From Ganoderma boninense (lineage: Eukaryota > Basidiomycota > Agaricomycetes > Polyporales > Polyporaceae): a stretch of 64,000 bases of DNA. Shown piece after piece: positions 23,413 to 34,882 of the stretch. The stretch covers positions 206,877-270,876 of the forward strand of contig CM035304.1 of the NCBI GenBank assembly GCA_002900995.3, read 5' to 3'. Made by a program: the position numbers and the translations under genes. How positions within the stretch are numbered: position 1 is the first letter of the stretch; every line of letters starts with the position of its first letter. The notes under the pieces were generated by a model. It saw nothing but the letters and a program-made list of their open reading frames with translations, made no database searches and was not told where the DNA came from.

Positions 23413-25506
23413 ATGTCTCAAGCAGAACCGCGTTGGGAGCACCACCCATGCGTGCCCAGTGCCTTCACTCGGTATGTCTCACTGCTTCAGCATCCGATGT
23501 GGCACAAGGCCACCGCTCGGAATTCACCTATTCGTCCCCGCTAGGCCTCTCATTGGGACAGAACTGTGGATGGACCAGAATGCACGTCTCCAAGATGGGT
23601 ATGTCCTGTAGCCCATGGACTCGGATATTGCCCTGCACAAACACTGACAGCCTCTCCGCGCATACACCAGCACGGGCCAATTCGCCATAGGCGTCCAGTT
23701 TACTTCCACGATCCGCGAACGCGATCTCGAAGATCGCTTGAAAGAAGCCGTAGTGAGGCTGAGGTGAGCCTGCAGAGCGGTTTCGCCTTCCTTTTTCAAC
23801 TGCAGCGCACTATGACCCGACCCGTGTTTGTACGACGCTCATGCAATTTACGCCCAGGTTTCAATGCCCGCTTGTCGCGGCCACGATGGAGCGGGGTCTG
23901 CACCATCCCGAGTTCCGCTCATGGGTATATGCGCCTCTCCCGGAAGTCGACACCGTGCTTACGTGGGCGGCCAACACAGTCCACTATATTCCCGACCTGG
24001 TTCAAGACCCCGAGTCGTTCCTGCAATCTACCGTCGAGAACAACCTCATCCCGTACATCCTCGCGGACAAGTCCGAGCAATACCTTCGCGTCTACCTCAC
24101 GCGTCCTACCCGCACCCTCAATGTGTACTTCCTCGCTGTGCACGCGTCGCACTCGATCATCGACGCAAGGCCCGGCCTCAATGTGCTGTCTCTGCTTCTT
24201 GAGTGGATGACGACGCCAGGCAAGCCTGGCGTCGACGAGCTGGCGTGGGGGACGGAGCACAGGAACCTCCCTCCCGGACCAGTCACGGCAAGTGGCGGAC
24301 CCCGGGAGGACTGGAGCACGAACGGGGTGGCGCTGGTGGGGGAGTATTTCGGTGACCCTGCATCCCAAATTGTGCGTCCTCGGCAGTTTCGAACTCATGC
24401 GCATACATCTACTGCTTAAGATCGTTCTTCAACCGTCCCATGGCCTGCTATGCGACACGTCCCGCGCGAGCGGCCCCCTCAAATCCCACCGGCTCCTCGT
24501 CAAGTTCACGGCGGAGGAGTCCGCGGGCATCGCGCGCGCCATGAAGACGCTCGGGTTCTCGTTCTCGGAGCTGCTCGACGCGGCAGCAGCCATCGCCGTG
24601 TTCGAGCAGAGCCCCGTCCCCGCAGACGAGGTCGCCTCGGCCTACGTGAGCGGCAGCAGCCCGTACGTCGTTCCCCTCCCCCCATGCCCCTCCCCACAAC
24701 GTCTTCTCCCACCCTTGCCTCTGCGACTGAGTCGTCCTGCCTCTGACCCTCGCAGCATCGCGATCACCGACCGCCTCCCGCCGTCGGTCGACCGCCGCAC
24801 GCACGTCGTCTCGTGCCTCGTCCCCGTGCCGTACCGCATCGCGTACGCCCCGCTTGCCCCGCTCGCGGGCAGGGAACGTCTCCTCGCAGCGATGCGCGAG
24901 CGGCAGGCGCAGTACGCCTGGTGGCTCGCGAACCCGTGCCTCCCGCACCTCCTCGCGGAGCTCGCGCCGCGCATCGTCCCCACCGCTACCCGGGCTGCTG
25001 CTGCGGATGGACTCAATCCCACTCACCCCGCGAGCACGTATGCGCCGGGAGGGACGAACATCGGGCGGGTGGAGAACTACGTCGCGGAGGAGTGGCCGCG
25101 CGACGGGCACTCGGATGCGAGCCAGGCGGCGGCGGCGGCGGTCGGCCGTGGCGCGGTGGCGGTGGCGGGGATCAGGGTGGACGAGATGCACCTCGCGTGG
25201 AGGATGGGGAGCGCGATGTTCCTGCCGTGCGTGGTTTTTAACTCGATTCGCACGTTCGGCGGCGTGTGCACTGGCTGACCGCGAGGGCTGTAACTTGTAT
25301 TTAGAGTGATGCATATGTGGTCGTTCCGGGGGCGGCTCTCGGTCCTCACGCAGGTGAGCATGCCGGCGAGCGCAGCCTGCAGGGATGCGATGTGCTGACG
25401 CGTGTCGTCTTTGTCACGGTGGCAGGCCGCGGAGGTGTGGGACAGGGACGTGGTGCAGGAGTTTGTGGACAGGCTCGTGCGGCAGATATGTTTGGTGGTG
25501 GAGTAG
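23413..25506 (+). CDS. CoA-dependent acyltransferase, copy 3
   Basis: Exons: 23413-23471, 23545-23598, 23671-23763, 23858-24371, 24421-24662, 24756-25226, 25305-25353 and 25426-25506, giving 520 residues. It has HSIIDARPG and TNIGRVENYV. The usual acceptor of intron 4 (CAG before CCGTC) has become CAA at 24429-24431. An AG at 24419-24420, twelve bases upstream, keeps the frame and would add four residues (IVLQ). The exon 7 acceptor also differs from its relatives and uses TTTAG. The gene lies in the spacer of the inverted duplication and has its own promoter. It is likely active if the alternative acceptor is used, otherwise it is an early pseudogene. Confidence 0.7.
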
Positions 25507-26590
25507 ACAGGCGCGTTCTGGACACGGAGTACATCGTTCAGACTTGCTCAAGGTGAAAGTGCGATTCATGGCGAACAACTTGCAAGGTAGACAATTGTAA
25601 AGCCAGAGGCATGGTGGTGGTTCGGGGGGACGGTTGCACAGTGACTAGTGAGCGCACGCGATTTTCTTCAAGAGGAGCCTGACGTCGTGCTTGTTCGGGC
25701 TGTCTGGGCCCTGGAGGTCCTCGATTCTCGGAAGAAGCTCGTCGGCAGTCGTGTATTTCGGCGCCAAGGCGGGGAGGTCCCGGTGTTTGCTCGTGAATTC
25801 GCGGGGGTTGTAGAACGCACGCATGCCGATCGCCGTGAGCGCGCGGAAGCAGAAAAGATTCACGAGTTACAATTTCAGCGTCGCGATACCATGGCCTGGT
25901 GAGAAATGAACACGGAGATTCGACTCCTGCAACGGTACCTGCAGTAAGAGCGAGAACATCTAGCACGACGACCGGGCTTCAGCGGGTGGATGAGCGAGAG
26001 CGGAGCTTAGGCGAATGCAGGACAGTTACTGTGTGATCCTCGTGCCCCGAACCCCTCGACATGCGTTCTGGCCAGTGGCTGGACAAGGCTGATATGTGGT
26101 AGGCAGTGCACCTTGCGGCCTCGGAGACGGAGAAAAGATGTCGACGGAGCACGTATCTGGCAGCGCGAACAACTTGAAGAGCTTCGCGCGTTGACCCCAA
26201 CCCGGCACGTCGCCACTGTGACGTTGCGGCAGAAGGCCACGAGAAGAGGCGCACGAGGGCACCGAGATAGACACGGGTGGACATCGAGTACGAAATACAA
26301 GAGAGAGGGAGGGGGAGACGATAGACGCGAGTCCCACAATAGGCGGGCCTTTCCCCCTGCTCGAGCCTTGCCCAAAAATGTCGGATGGCCCCTCCGACTG
26401 CCCTCCGAGCTGTCTAATGCACTACCCGCCACCAAGTATACTGTCCATTTCCCCCATAGGGGCTTGTTATTCCTCCAGGAAGGCAGTCATCTCCTTGCGC
26501 AGGGCGCCAGGAGGCTACCGCCCTCCTGCCCACCTCGGCACTGCCACAGCTACGCCTGTCCCCGAGTTGGCAGGAGGAATCAGCGCATCC
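25507..26590. other. intergenic between acyltransferase-3 and F-box-like copy 2
   Basis: Apart from the remnant at 25645-25863 no gene is supported. 25.97-26.59 kb has only mutually overlapping ORFs on both strands. Confidence 0.4.
25645..25863 (-). pseudogene. coding remnant of an unidentified gene
   Basis: A 72-codon minus-strand tract has the composition of real protein (AIGMRAFYNPREFTSKHRDL, TTADELLPRIEDLQ). It is closed upstream by a TAA with no nearby ATG. A more decayed counterpart lies after acyltransferase-1 at 17.94-18.12 kb and is mirrored at 38.28-38.4 kb. So a minus-strand gene once stood downstream of an ancestral acyltransferase and was copied with it. I do not recognise the family. 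Confidence 0.45.
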
Positions 26591-28206
26591 TCACGCCTCG
26601 GTGCTCGCCCCCGCGGGACTGCCAGTGACAGCGCTCGCAGCCTCGGAGGGGGCGACGTCCGAGTCCTTCCAGTCCCAGTAGTCCCAGTAGTACTCTGTGG
26701 GAGAGGCATAAGGCCCGGTCGATATCCAGAGCCCAAATCCCCCCTCAGCTTTCGTGAACTTGCTCCGCAGTCGGCCCTGCACGTGCATGCGCGGGAAGCA
26801 CTCACGCACGACCTCGCACCACTGTCGCCGCTGGTCCTCCGCCTTCTCGACCACGCACACCTCCACCACCGCATCAGGTTCTCCTTCTCGCCGGGTCCGC
26901 TCCTGCGACCCGGACACATCGTGCGGGTGCTCGCCGCCGCTGCGCAGGAGGACGCGCTCGACTGCGGGCCCGAGGGCCCGCAGGACGTCGACGAATTGGG
27001 TGCATTTGAAGTACTCGTACGTTGGGGTGATCGTCAGCGTCCTCGTCTTTTCAGGATCAAGGGGGACCGCCCACGAGCGGAGGAGCGTCGCGAGGGCGTC
27101 TGGGAGTTCGGGGAAGACCAGGAGGGCGTCTGAGGGTATGGAGGCCCATAGCGAGCGCAGGCGCGGGAAGCGGCGCAGGTCAGCGCCGAGGCCGCGCCCG
27201 GTCCACGGGTCCGCAGAAGGGCAGACGGGGCGACAACGTCAGCGAGGCGCGGAAGGCGGAAGGGGGCACTTACTAGGGCTGAATGGAGTGACAAGAGTGG
27301 GGTCGTAGGTCGGGCAGTCGATGTAGAGCTTGGTGAGCGACGAGCCGTCGAGCGAGGAGAGCAGCCGCTCGGTGCCGTGGTTGTCCAGGAAGGATACCTG
27401 GGGAGAGCGCGCCCACGGCCATACCGTTAGCCCCTAACCGACGTGCGATGAAAGCACTTACTGACCGTCAGGTCCTCCAGGTACGGTAGAAGTTGCCCGT
27501 GCTGAGCACTCGTGGAAGGGTAGGGCTCGCGGAGCTCGGGCCATCCCACATGGATGCACACCAGCGTCCGCAGGTTCGCGAGGGAAAGGACCGTCCGTAC
27601 GAAGGCCCCGAACGTCTCGAACTTGACCCAGTAGATTTTGAGTGCCCTCACATTGCTGAGCACGGGCAAGGCGTCGAAAAAGTGCGGGGGGAGCGGCACA
27701 TACGGCAGCTGGGAGGACAGCGACGGCGCCTGCGCCTGCGGGTGCCAGGTGTCGTCCAGGCCGATCCACGAGACGGAGAGCTCGCGGAGGTTCGTGAGTC
27801 TGTCGCCGAGGACGACGGGAAGGCGCGCAAGGACACTCTCCGGGGTGTGGAGGTTGCGGCTGTACACGCGTAGGAGCTGGACGCAGTGGGCGAGGTGGGG
27901 GGCCGAGTCGAGGAGCGCAGCGAACCTGCGGAGCGAGGAAGCGTCGGTGAGCTCTACGATGCGGAAGAGAAGGGTCTGGGCGTATGGTCGCCAGGAGTGG
28001 CAGACGAGAGCCCAGTGGCGGTACGTGGTTTGATTACTATAGCAGTGGTCTTCGGGAAGAGAGCCGTCGAATAGTTGGTCCATGATGAGCTGTACGATCT
28101 CGATAGGGATGGAAGGGGGAGCAGGTAAGATGTCATCTTCGGAGTCACCCGCAGACGCTGGACGAGAGGACAGTGTGCTGGAGGAGACCGTGCTGGGCTG
28201 CCCCAT
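26591..28206 (-). pseudogene. F-box-like/LRR-type protein, copy 2, splice-damaged
   Basis: Minus-strand exons 28206-27466, 27397-27274 and 27213-26591 are readable and match copy 1 closely. The F-box-like start is SIPIEIVQLIMDQLFD, then SLRRFAALLDSAPHLAH and LTNLRELSV. The C-terminal YWDYWDWKDSD is encoded without the last intron of copy 1. Intron 2 has a good donor (GTAAGT), but the expected acceptor AG is TG (27215-27214). No AG occurs elsewhere in that intron, and reading through it meets a stop. With canonical splicing no full-length protein can be made. Expression of a truncated N-terminal protein, or retention of function through a non-canonical acceptor, cannot be excluded. Confidence 0.65.
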
Positions 28207-28734
28207 GCCAACGTGCTGCGTGTGAGGCCCACATCGCAGTTGGTCTTCAGCATAGAACGCACCTTGCTTAAAAACGACGCCCGACTACCAGAAGTCTCTA
28301 CTGAGGGAGAGCTGGCTGGAACATGTGTCTGCGGGGCTGCCACGGCGCAAGGAGGGTTTTCACTGTTGCACGGCGACATGAACAATGAAATGAAATACGA
28401 TAAAGCTGTAATAAGGGCGATCAGAGTCGGCGACCCTGCCGCCGATTCTGCGTCGTTGTTCGAGTGATTTCAAGGAAGATGGAGCGCGTTGGATTGTTGA
28501 CAGAGAGACAGATGATGTTGCGACCAAAACCCAAGTCGTGGTCGCTCGTGGCAACAGAGACCATTCGCGATCACGTGCTTGCTTGAGGGTCGCGTTCCCA
28601 CGCTCGGACCTTCGCGCTTCGCGCCCCACGCGCCAAGTTCGCCTTTGCCACGGCGAGCGTCCTCGGGGCTGTGTTCTCCTCAGCCTCCTCCACTGATCTC
28701 GCTCTCTTCATGCTGTGACACTCGCACCGTCAAC
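28207..28734. other. divergent promoter region
   Basis: Separates two divergent F-box-like genes. No ORF of interest; it presumably holds both promoters. The pyrimidine-rich stretch at 28670-28730 lies just before the plus-strand start. Confidence 0.4.
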
Positions 28735-31158
28735 ATGGCGGAACATGGCTCTATCGTGCCTCACGGCCCCGTCCTCCCGATCGACGTCGTGCAGCTCGTC
28801 ATGGACGCGTTCTACGACGCCTCGTCGCCCGAGGACCACTGCTACCGCAACCAGCAGACGTATCGCAGCTGGTCTCTCGTCTGCCACGCCTGGCGCATGT
28901 ACGCGCAGAGTCTCCTCTTCCGCATCGTCGAGCTCAATGACCCGGCCGCCCTCCATCGGTTCGCCACCCAGCTCGAGTCCGCGCCACGCCTCGCGCACTA
29001 CGTCAGGTCGCTCAGGGTCTACAGTCGGCACCTCTTTACTCACGACAACGTTTTCTCTGTGCTGCCAGAGGAGATCAAGGACAGGCTGCCGAACCTGCGC
29101 TCGCTCTCCGTCACCCGCATCTCGGGTGAGGACGTGTGGCACCCGCTCTCCCCTTCCCCGCTCGCCCAGCCGGAGCTTGCATACATCCCGCTGCAGGAGG
29201 ACTTCCACACGAGACTCGCGCCCCTGTGGCATCTCACGACATTCAAGCTGTACTTCGTGAAAATTCCCTGCTTCTGCGTGCTCGCGCAGATCGTGCGCGC
29301 GTTACCCAACCTCCGCGAGCTTGCGATCTTCGAGGTCCACTGGTTGCGCCGGGACCTGCCGGCCTTCATGCAGCAAGGCGCGACCGCGGAGGATCGCGAG
29401 GGCTTTCTGCCCAACATTGAGGACCTCACGGTAAGCACCGCCTCCCCTTTTTCTTCTCAGTGTATATGGTGGTGTGCAAAACGATAGTTGCGTTCAAAAA
29501 ACTCGTTCGGGTCGGCACAGACTCCGGAAAGAAGGTATGACCAAACCGGTGACAGCGACAGTCGTTGGCGCCCAGTGAGGGTCATTGGCGGCCATGGCGA
29601 CGGCGCAGTTCTTCCGACATTGTGTCACCCTAAGTGTGAGGGTAACAAGGAGTCATGGGTCGTCGTTGCTGGTCCGCATGCCATTCAAGAGGGCCATAGC
29701 CAGTCGCGCGCCCCTGCTGTCACCATCGAGTCTCTTGGAGATTGTGTCGCACCATTACATATGCGTGAGCTTGTCTCACTGCTCGCGATGGATAGCGACG
29801 TACGTGAGCAGGCGCGAGCGCCACATTGCGGGGAACGCCTGACCTTGTTGAGGGGCTGCGGCACACCTTGGCCAGTGACTCTCACAGGGCGTTTCGACTC
29901 TCCACATGACGGTCTGGTATATACTCGGTGCGGCGGAATGTTGGCGTGTCGCGCGACGGTCGTATGGCTGCGCGTCTGGAGTAGCTGGCAAAATATGATA
30001 GTCTTGTGGCCTCGCGCGCCACATCAACTGAGCCATGTAGGTCGCGCTTTCGCTCCTGTGCTCCTGGCGGTCCGAAGGCTAGCCGACCTGGACAGTTTTC
30101 TTTCGGGGATGTCTCTCGTCATGCAAACCGCTGTAAAATCAAAATCATTCCCTACCTTCAAGAACTCACGCATACATCCACCCTACCTCTTGGCTAGCTC
30201 TCTTGGCTTGATCCGCACGGCCCCGAACACATCATGGCCGCCATCGTGCCCTCAGGGCGAAGCTCGCTCAAGCACCTGTACATCGACTGCCCGACCTTCT
30301 CTTTCGCCGACTCCGACTCGGACACCGACTCGCCCGAAAACGAGCCCCCCGACGTCGACCTGTCGCGTTACCCTGCTCTGCGCGATCTCTGGCTATCCGT
30401 CCCCCTCCCAGTCCACCCACCCAGCATCATGACAGAGTCGTTCGCCTCCCTCCTCGCCTCATGGGCGCCCACGTCCGTCACCGGATCGAGGACGCTGACG
30501 ATCTCTCCGACGTTCGAGACGGACTTCACGCGCGCGCAGTTCATCGACGTCCTCCGCGTGTTCGGGCCCATCGCCGAGGCCGCACTCCTCGACCACTCCA
30601 GTAGCCTGCGAAGCGAAGAGGTGGATATATGCATGTGCGTGATTGACAGCGCGGAGAAGCACGCATGGTGGGCGGATACGGTCGCGCGCGAGTGTTTTCC
30701 GCGCATGCATGCGTGCGGGCGGGTACGGGCAGCGTTCCGAAAGAGTGAGTGCACGCGCGATGCGCGGGACTATGATCGTCGTACTGACAGGCTTTCGGTT
30801 CGGCCATTTGACAGGGTACTGGGACGACTCGGTGTGGGCAGATGACAAGCCTCCTACCACCATGATCGAAAACGTGCCCGTGAACATGCACACGAACGGG
30901 GCCGTACATCCGCCCGCTCCGGCCGATGACCCGTTCGACATCCTGGGTGCTCTCGATGTCCTTGAGGAGACCGAGGACGAGGTGGATGTGAGCGGCGGCC
31001 CCGCGCTACAACTTGACCTGCTGGATGCGACACCTGCGGTGCAGACCCCTCCATCGGTATTGGCCGATCAGGCAGACGTGGACTCGGCGTTGTTGAGACC
31101 GCCCCGCCGGTCGTTCAAGGTTTGCGTGCGGCTGGGCTGTTTGGGGATACTTGACTGA
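28735..31158 (+). CDS. F-box-like/LRR-type protein, copy 3
   Basis: Three exons, 28735-29430, 30198-30744 and 30815-31158, give 528 residues. The start is fixed by ATG 28735, followed by an F-box-like stretch (LPIDVVQLVMDAFYD, SLVCHAWRMYAQSLLFRIVE) and leucine-rich strands (LPNLRSLSV, LPNLRELAI). Exon 2 begins LSWLDPHGPEHIMA, matching FLDIHGAERLL of copy 1, which fixes the acceptor at 30197. Intron 1 is 767 nt, against about 64 nt in copies 1 and 2. The C-terminus has an acidic tail after YWDDSVWADD that the other copies lack. It is probably a substrate receptor of an SCF complex, as inferred for copy 1. Confidence 0.75.
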
Positions 31159-32072
31159 CAAAAACGAACTTTTGTGTTCAGAAGATATCCCGGCTTGTCG
31201 TCGCGAAGATCACGAAGGTCGCGCGCGCTCTCGTGCGTCGGAACGGCTGACTAGGAGCAGACTGGCATGTACTCACTGGCTTGGGCTGTCTGGAGCCGGG
31301 GCTTGCGGGGTATGTGCGCCCTCAGGCCTGAGGCCCGAGTGGAGGATGATGTCGACACGAGGCGTGCCGCTGCCAGTGGACACGTTATAGGTATGTGGGT
31401 GGATTTCGGTAGGGAATCTTTGTCATCCACTACTCACCTATTCAATCATGGGATGCCATAGGGCAGTCCGAACGGGGCTTGCTGCGCGCCATACTACCCC
31501 CCGGCGTATACTGCATAGCAGAGCCCTTGTCACTATGAGTAATTGTATGTATGCCGCATCTCGTCGCTAAAGTGACACTCATCCGAGTTGGTAGCCTTGG
31601 TCGCTCAGGCTTTCTGACATCCAAAGCGGTGTCGGGCTCCCGTAGTCCGCACCCCGCAGTCAATGCTCTGGATAAGTAAGTATGCAGTACGGTTTCGAAC
31701 CAGGCACGAATTCAATCGTGACGCTGGATGGGAACCCCCTGTCGTGTTCTGTAAAACCAGCACAAGGCTTGCCCTATACCAGTACACAGGAATGGCGGCA
31801 TCTGACCACCGCATTGTATTTCGATCACAGCCGCAAGAGCGCTGGCGAGAACGGTTCTTCGGGCCCCCGTTCTAGCGTTGGCTCTTCAGCTGCATGGGAC
31901 ACTTCTGCCTTACGTATATCAACGCCTACCACATTCTGATTCCAGAATACCGCTTGAAGGATGGTTAAGCTCTGGATCGGTCTCTAGCCCTCAAGGATTA
32001 CCAATCCCGCTCATTGTTATCAGCTTAGACAAACTCCATTCGCACCCCAGTATCTTCTCTGCCTCTGAAGCC
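31159..32072. other. intergenic before the O-methyltransferase
   Basis: No gene supported. It is not part of the inverted duplication, whose right arm starts inside the methyltransferase. Confidence 0.4.
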
Positions 32073-32079
32073 TATAAAA
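32073..32079 (+). promoter_or_regulatory. TATA box of the O-methyltransferase
   Basis: TATAAAA, 63 bp before the ATG at 32136, with a clean leader between. The position fits a fungal core promoter. Confidence 0.55.
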
Positions 32080-32135
32080 CCACCCAGGGTGGTCCCTCTC
32101 CCCCGCACGGAGAACACCCAGTCCCTACCGCGGCC

Positions 32136-34882
32136 ATGACCTTTGCCACCCTTCGAGCCTTGCGCGCCGTCATCAACGCCGCGATAGACGACATCGAGCG
32201 CGTCTACCGAGAGCGTTCACAAGATTACCCTGTGGACTATCCATCCCTCGACGAACCCTACTACAGCAACGCGGAGCACACACCGGAAGAGCAACTCGCA
32301 GAATCGCTGAAGGACGATCCGGCCGTCGCCACGGCCTCAATGCGGATCGTCGCGGCATGCGCGCAGCTTTCCATTATGATCAACAAGCCGTGGTTAGGCC
32401 TGATGGATGACGTGCTCTGGGTGGGTGGCATGCAATTTGTGATGTGCCATCGTCGCCTGACGATGCCGATCCATAGACACAGTTGTCATCTGCCATCCGG
32501 TTCATGGAAGCGGCCAATATCGTCGAGATCCTCCGCGACGCAGGCCCCGGAGGTCTGCATGTCCGGAATATCCACCGCTTGGTCATGGAGCTGCGCACGA
32601 ACTTCAAGACTGCCGCCGCCCCTCCGGACACGTCTCCCCTGACCCCTGCTCACCTGGGTAATCTCGTCGTCCTCTTTTGATGTATTCATTCGTGTGTTGA
32701 GCTTGTCTCTTCTGCAACAGCCCACATACTTCGCCTACTCGTGAAGGGCCACTACTTGCGTGAAGTGACGCCGGACGTGTTCGCAAACAACCGCATGTCC
32801 TCCCTCCTTGATACCGGCAAGACTCTGTCTCAGTTGCGCGACGCGTGGGTTTCCGTCTCTGTCTATGTCTCTCCGCAGCAGATGAGTCGCCTCCTCACTG
32901 CTGGTGCTGTTTATAGCCCCGAGAAGAAGTACGATAACACGGATGGCGTAGCCTCATACGTCGGCGTAATGTACGTGGATCCCGGACCCCACTCCAGTTC
33001 CACATAGACCGACCCTTGGTCGTTCCCTACAGCGGGGATGAAGCCCTGAAGTCCATCTCCTATCTGACGGATTGGGCCCTGCCCGCGGAGCAGCAAGCAT
33101 CAGGGCGCCCCGGCATGGGCTTCGACCTCCGTTCGCGACTGCCCACTGAGCCAGCGCAGTCCCGATCTGCGGATTCGGAGGGCAGCACCGCTGTCACCCG
33201 GTTCGCTGCACCATTCAACCTGGCGTTTGACACACGACTTGGGTACTTCGCGTGGTTCGAGCGGACGGGAAACGAGGGCAGGCTCGCGCGGTTCGCTCAG
33301 GGGATGGTGGGCTCGCGCCAATTCGAGGCCAAGGATCAGGTCCTCCACGGTGAGCACTCGCGCGATGCCTTCGTATATGCGCGGTCCACCAGTGCTAATG
33401 GCAACGCGGTCTTCGTATTTGTATTTGGAAGGATTCCCATGGGCAGACCTCCCGGCTGGCTCGGTTCTCGTGGACGTGGGCGGTGGGATCGGCGCCCAGT
33501 CGATCCTTGTCGCCCAGGAGCACCCACACATCCACGTCGTCGTCGAGGACAGGCCGTACGTCGTCTCCGCCGCTGCGTCCGTACGTCTATTTCCTTTCTT
33601 TCCATGGCCTTACGAATCTGACGCCCAAGTCGGGATCGGGGTGCAGGCTTGGGGCCCACAATATGCGCACCTCTTTGAGTCCGGGCGCATGTCCTGGCGC
33701 GCGCGCGACTTCTTCGAAGCCTGGCCCGCCCTCGACCTCCCAGCCCTAGGCAACGCCGACGCTCAGGCTCCTGCGGTGTTCCTCTTGCGCATGATCCTGC
33801 ATGACTGGAACGACGACGACTGCAGGAGGCGAGTGCATTTCCCCGAATCTTCCTGTTTCTCCCCCTTCCACCCCCGTGTATGGCAGGTCGTAACTTGAGC
33901 ACTCATCTCATATACAGAATATTAAGGCAGCTGCGAGCCGCAGCAGGCCCGCAAACGAAGCTTCTCCTCGGCGACATCCTCTTGCAAGGCGCATGCGCTT
34001 TGGACAAGACAGAAGCTAGGGCCTTAGCCACAAACAACTGTGCCGCAACAACGAGACTCTCGGTCAGTACCACAATGGGTTCCCTGTCGCCGATCAGTAA
34101 TTTATTGAAAATCTGACGGGGTCTGAAATGTCTGATTCAGACATTTCAGACGCTGTCAGATGCCTTTCAGACAATTTCAGACGCGTCAGACAGTCAGACG
34201 CCAGACATTCAATATTCAAACCCCTCCGTCAGACATTTTGAAGAATGGCACTTACATTGAAGTGGCCACGCAAAGGACCCTTGCGAAAGCACCAACATAC
34301 GATCCCGGATATCTTCGATAGCCCCCCGATAACGAAAGCGGCGCATAGGCGCTGCAACTGTTGAGAACGGCGGCGGACGCTGTTGACGACGGTGCTGGCC
34401 TTCAGGTAAGTCTTCAGATCGATCCCGGATGTGCGTCGTTCTCGCGAGCTCCTGAAATGTTTTGGAGGGCAATGCAATTAAGTTAATGTTGAAAGCGTAG
34501 CCTCGCGGGGGATACATGGTTGGGAGTAGACCGAGAGAGAGTCGTAGTCAGGTATGAACCAGATTAGCGCTCAGGCGTCAGACATCTCAGACTTTCAGAT
34601 TCTCAGGGAATTACTGACGCGGGACTCGCCGAACTTCGGCGTTGAGAGCATCACAGCGTATCTTGTGGATATCATGGTGCGTCTTCTGCTGAGGTGATGG
34701 ATGATATTTCTAATGCGTCATTTGATACTTTGTACACTCAGATGATGGGCTACAAGTTTGACGGGAAGGATCGCACGGTGAACGAGATGGCGGCGTTGAC
34801 GCTGTCTGCCGGATGGAAAGTCGTGGAGATCAGGCCAAGCCCTGGCTCCATAGTCTGTTATACGACAGCCGTCCCGGTGTAA
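32136..34882 (+). CDS. SAM-dependent O-methyltransferase, ten exons
   Basis: Exons: 32136-32420, 32483-32657, 32721-32844, 32917-32970, 33033-33349, 33432-33580, 33647-33828, 33918-34062, 34599-34676 and 34742-34882, giving 549 residues. An N-terminal dimerisation-type domain (AIRFMEAANIVEILRDAG, RLLVKGHYLREVTPDVFANN) precedes the SAM-binding motif VDVGGGIGAQS near residue 332 and the catalytic LHDWNDDDC region. The C-terminus LSAGWKVVEIRPSPGS is typical of fungal O-methyltransferases related to sterigmatocystin-type enzymes. It methylates hydroxyl groups of small molecules; the substrate is unknown. Intron 7 begins with GC (GCGAGT). Intron 8 (34063-34598) consists largely of an inserted transposon whose inverted end supplies the acceptor and the first codons of exon 9. 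The C-terminal exons, the only intact copies, suggest it is functional. Confidence 0.8.
34096..34616 (+). mobile_element. hAT-like non-autonomous element in methyltransferase intron 8, right copy
   Basis: 521 bp with inverted ends starting CAGTAATT and related TCTGA repeats, mirror of 21670-22191. The splice acceptor used for exon 9 (AG at 34597-34598) lies inside the right terminal repeat. So the element is spliced out almost entirely and contributes about six codons to the mRNA. An ORF inside (34229-34477, minus) may be a fragment of its transposase. Confidence 0.65.
34122..34152. repeat. 31-nt perfect palindrome
   Basis: Same palindrome as 22135-22165, built on GTCTGAAATGTCTGA, here with T as the central base. 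Confidence 0.85.

Noticed and set aside
29567..29600. TTGGCGCCCAGTGAGGG resembling a retrotransposon primer binding site in the long F-box intron
   Set aside because: No flanking long terminal repeats, no polypurine tract and no coding remnants of a retroelement nearby; chance similarity is likely.
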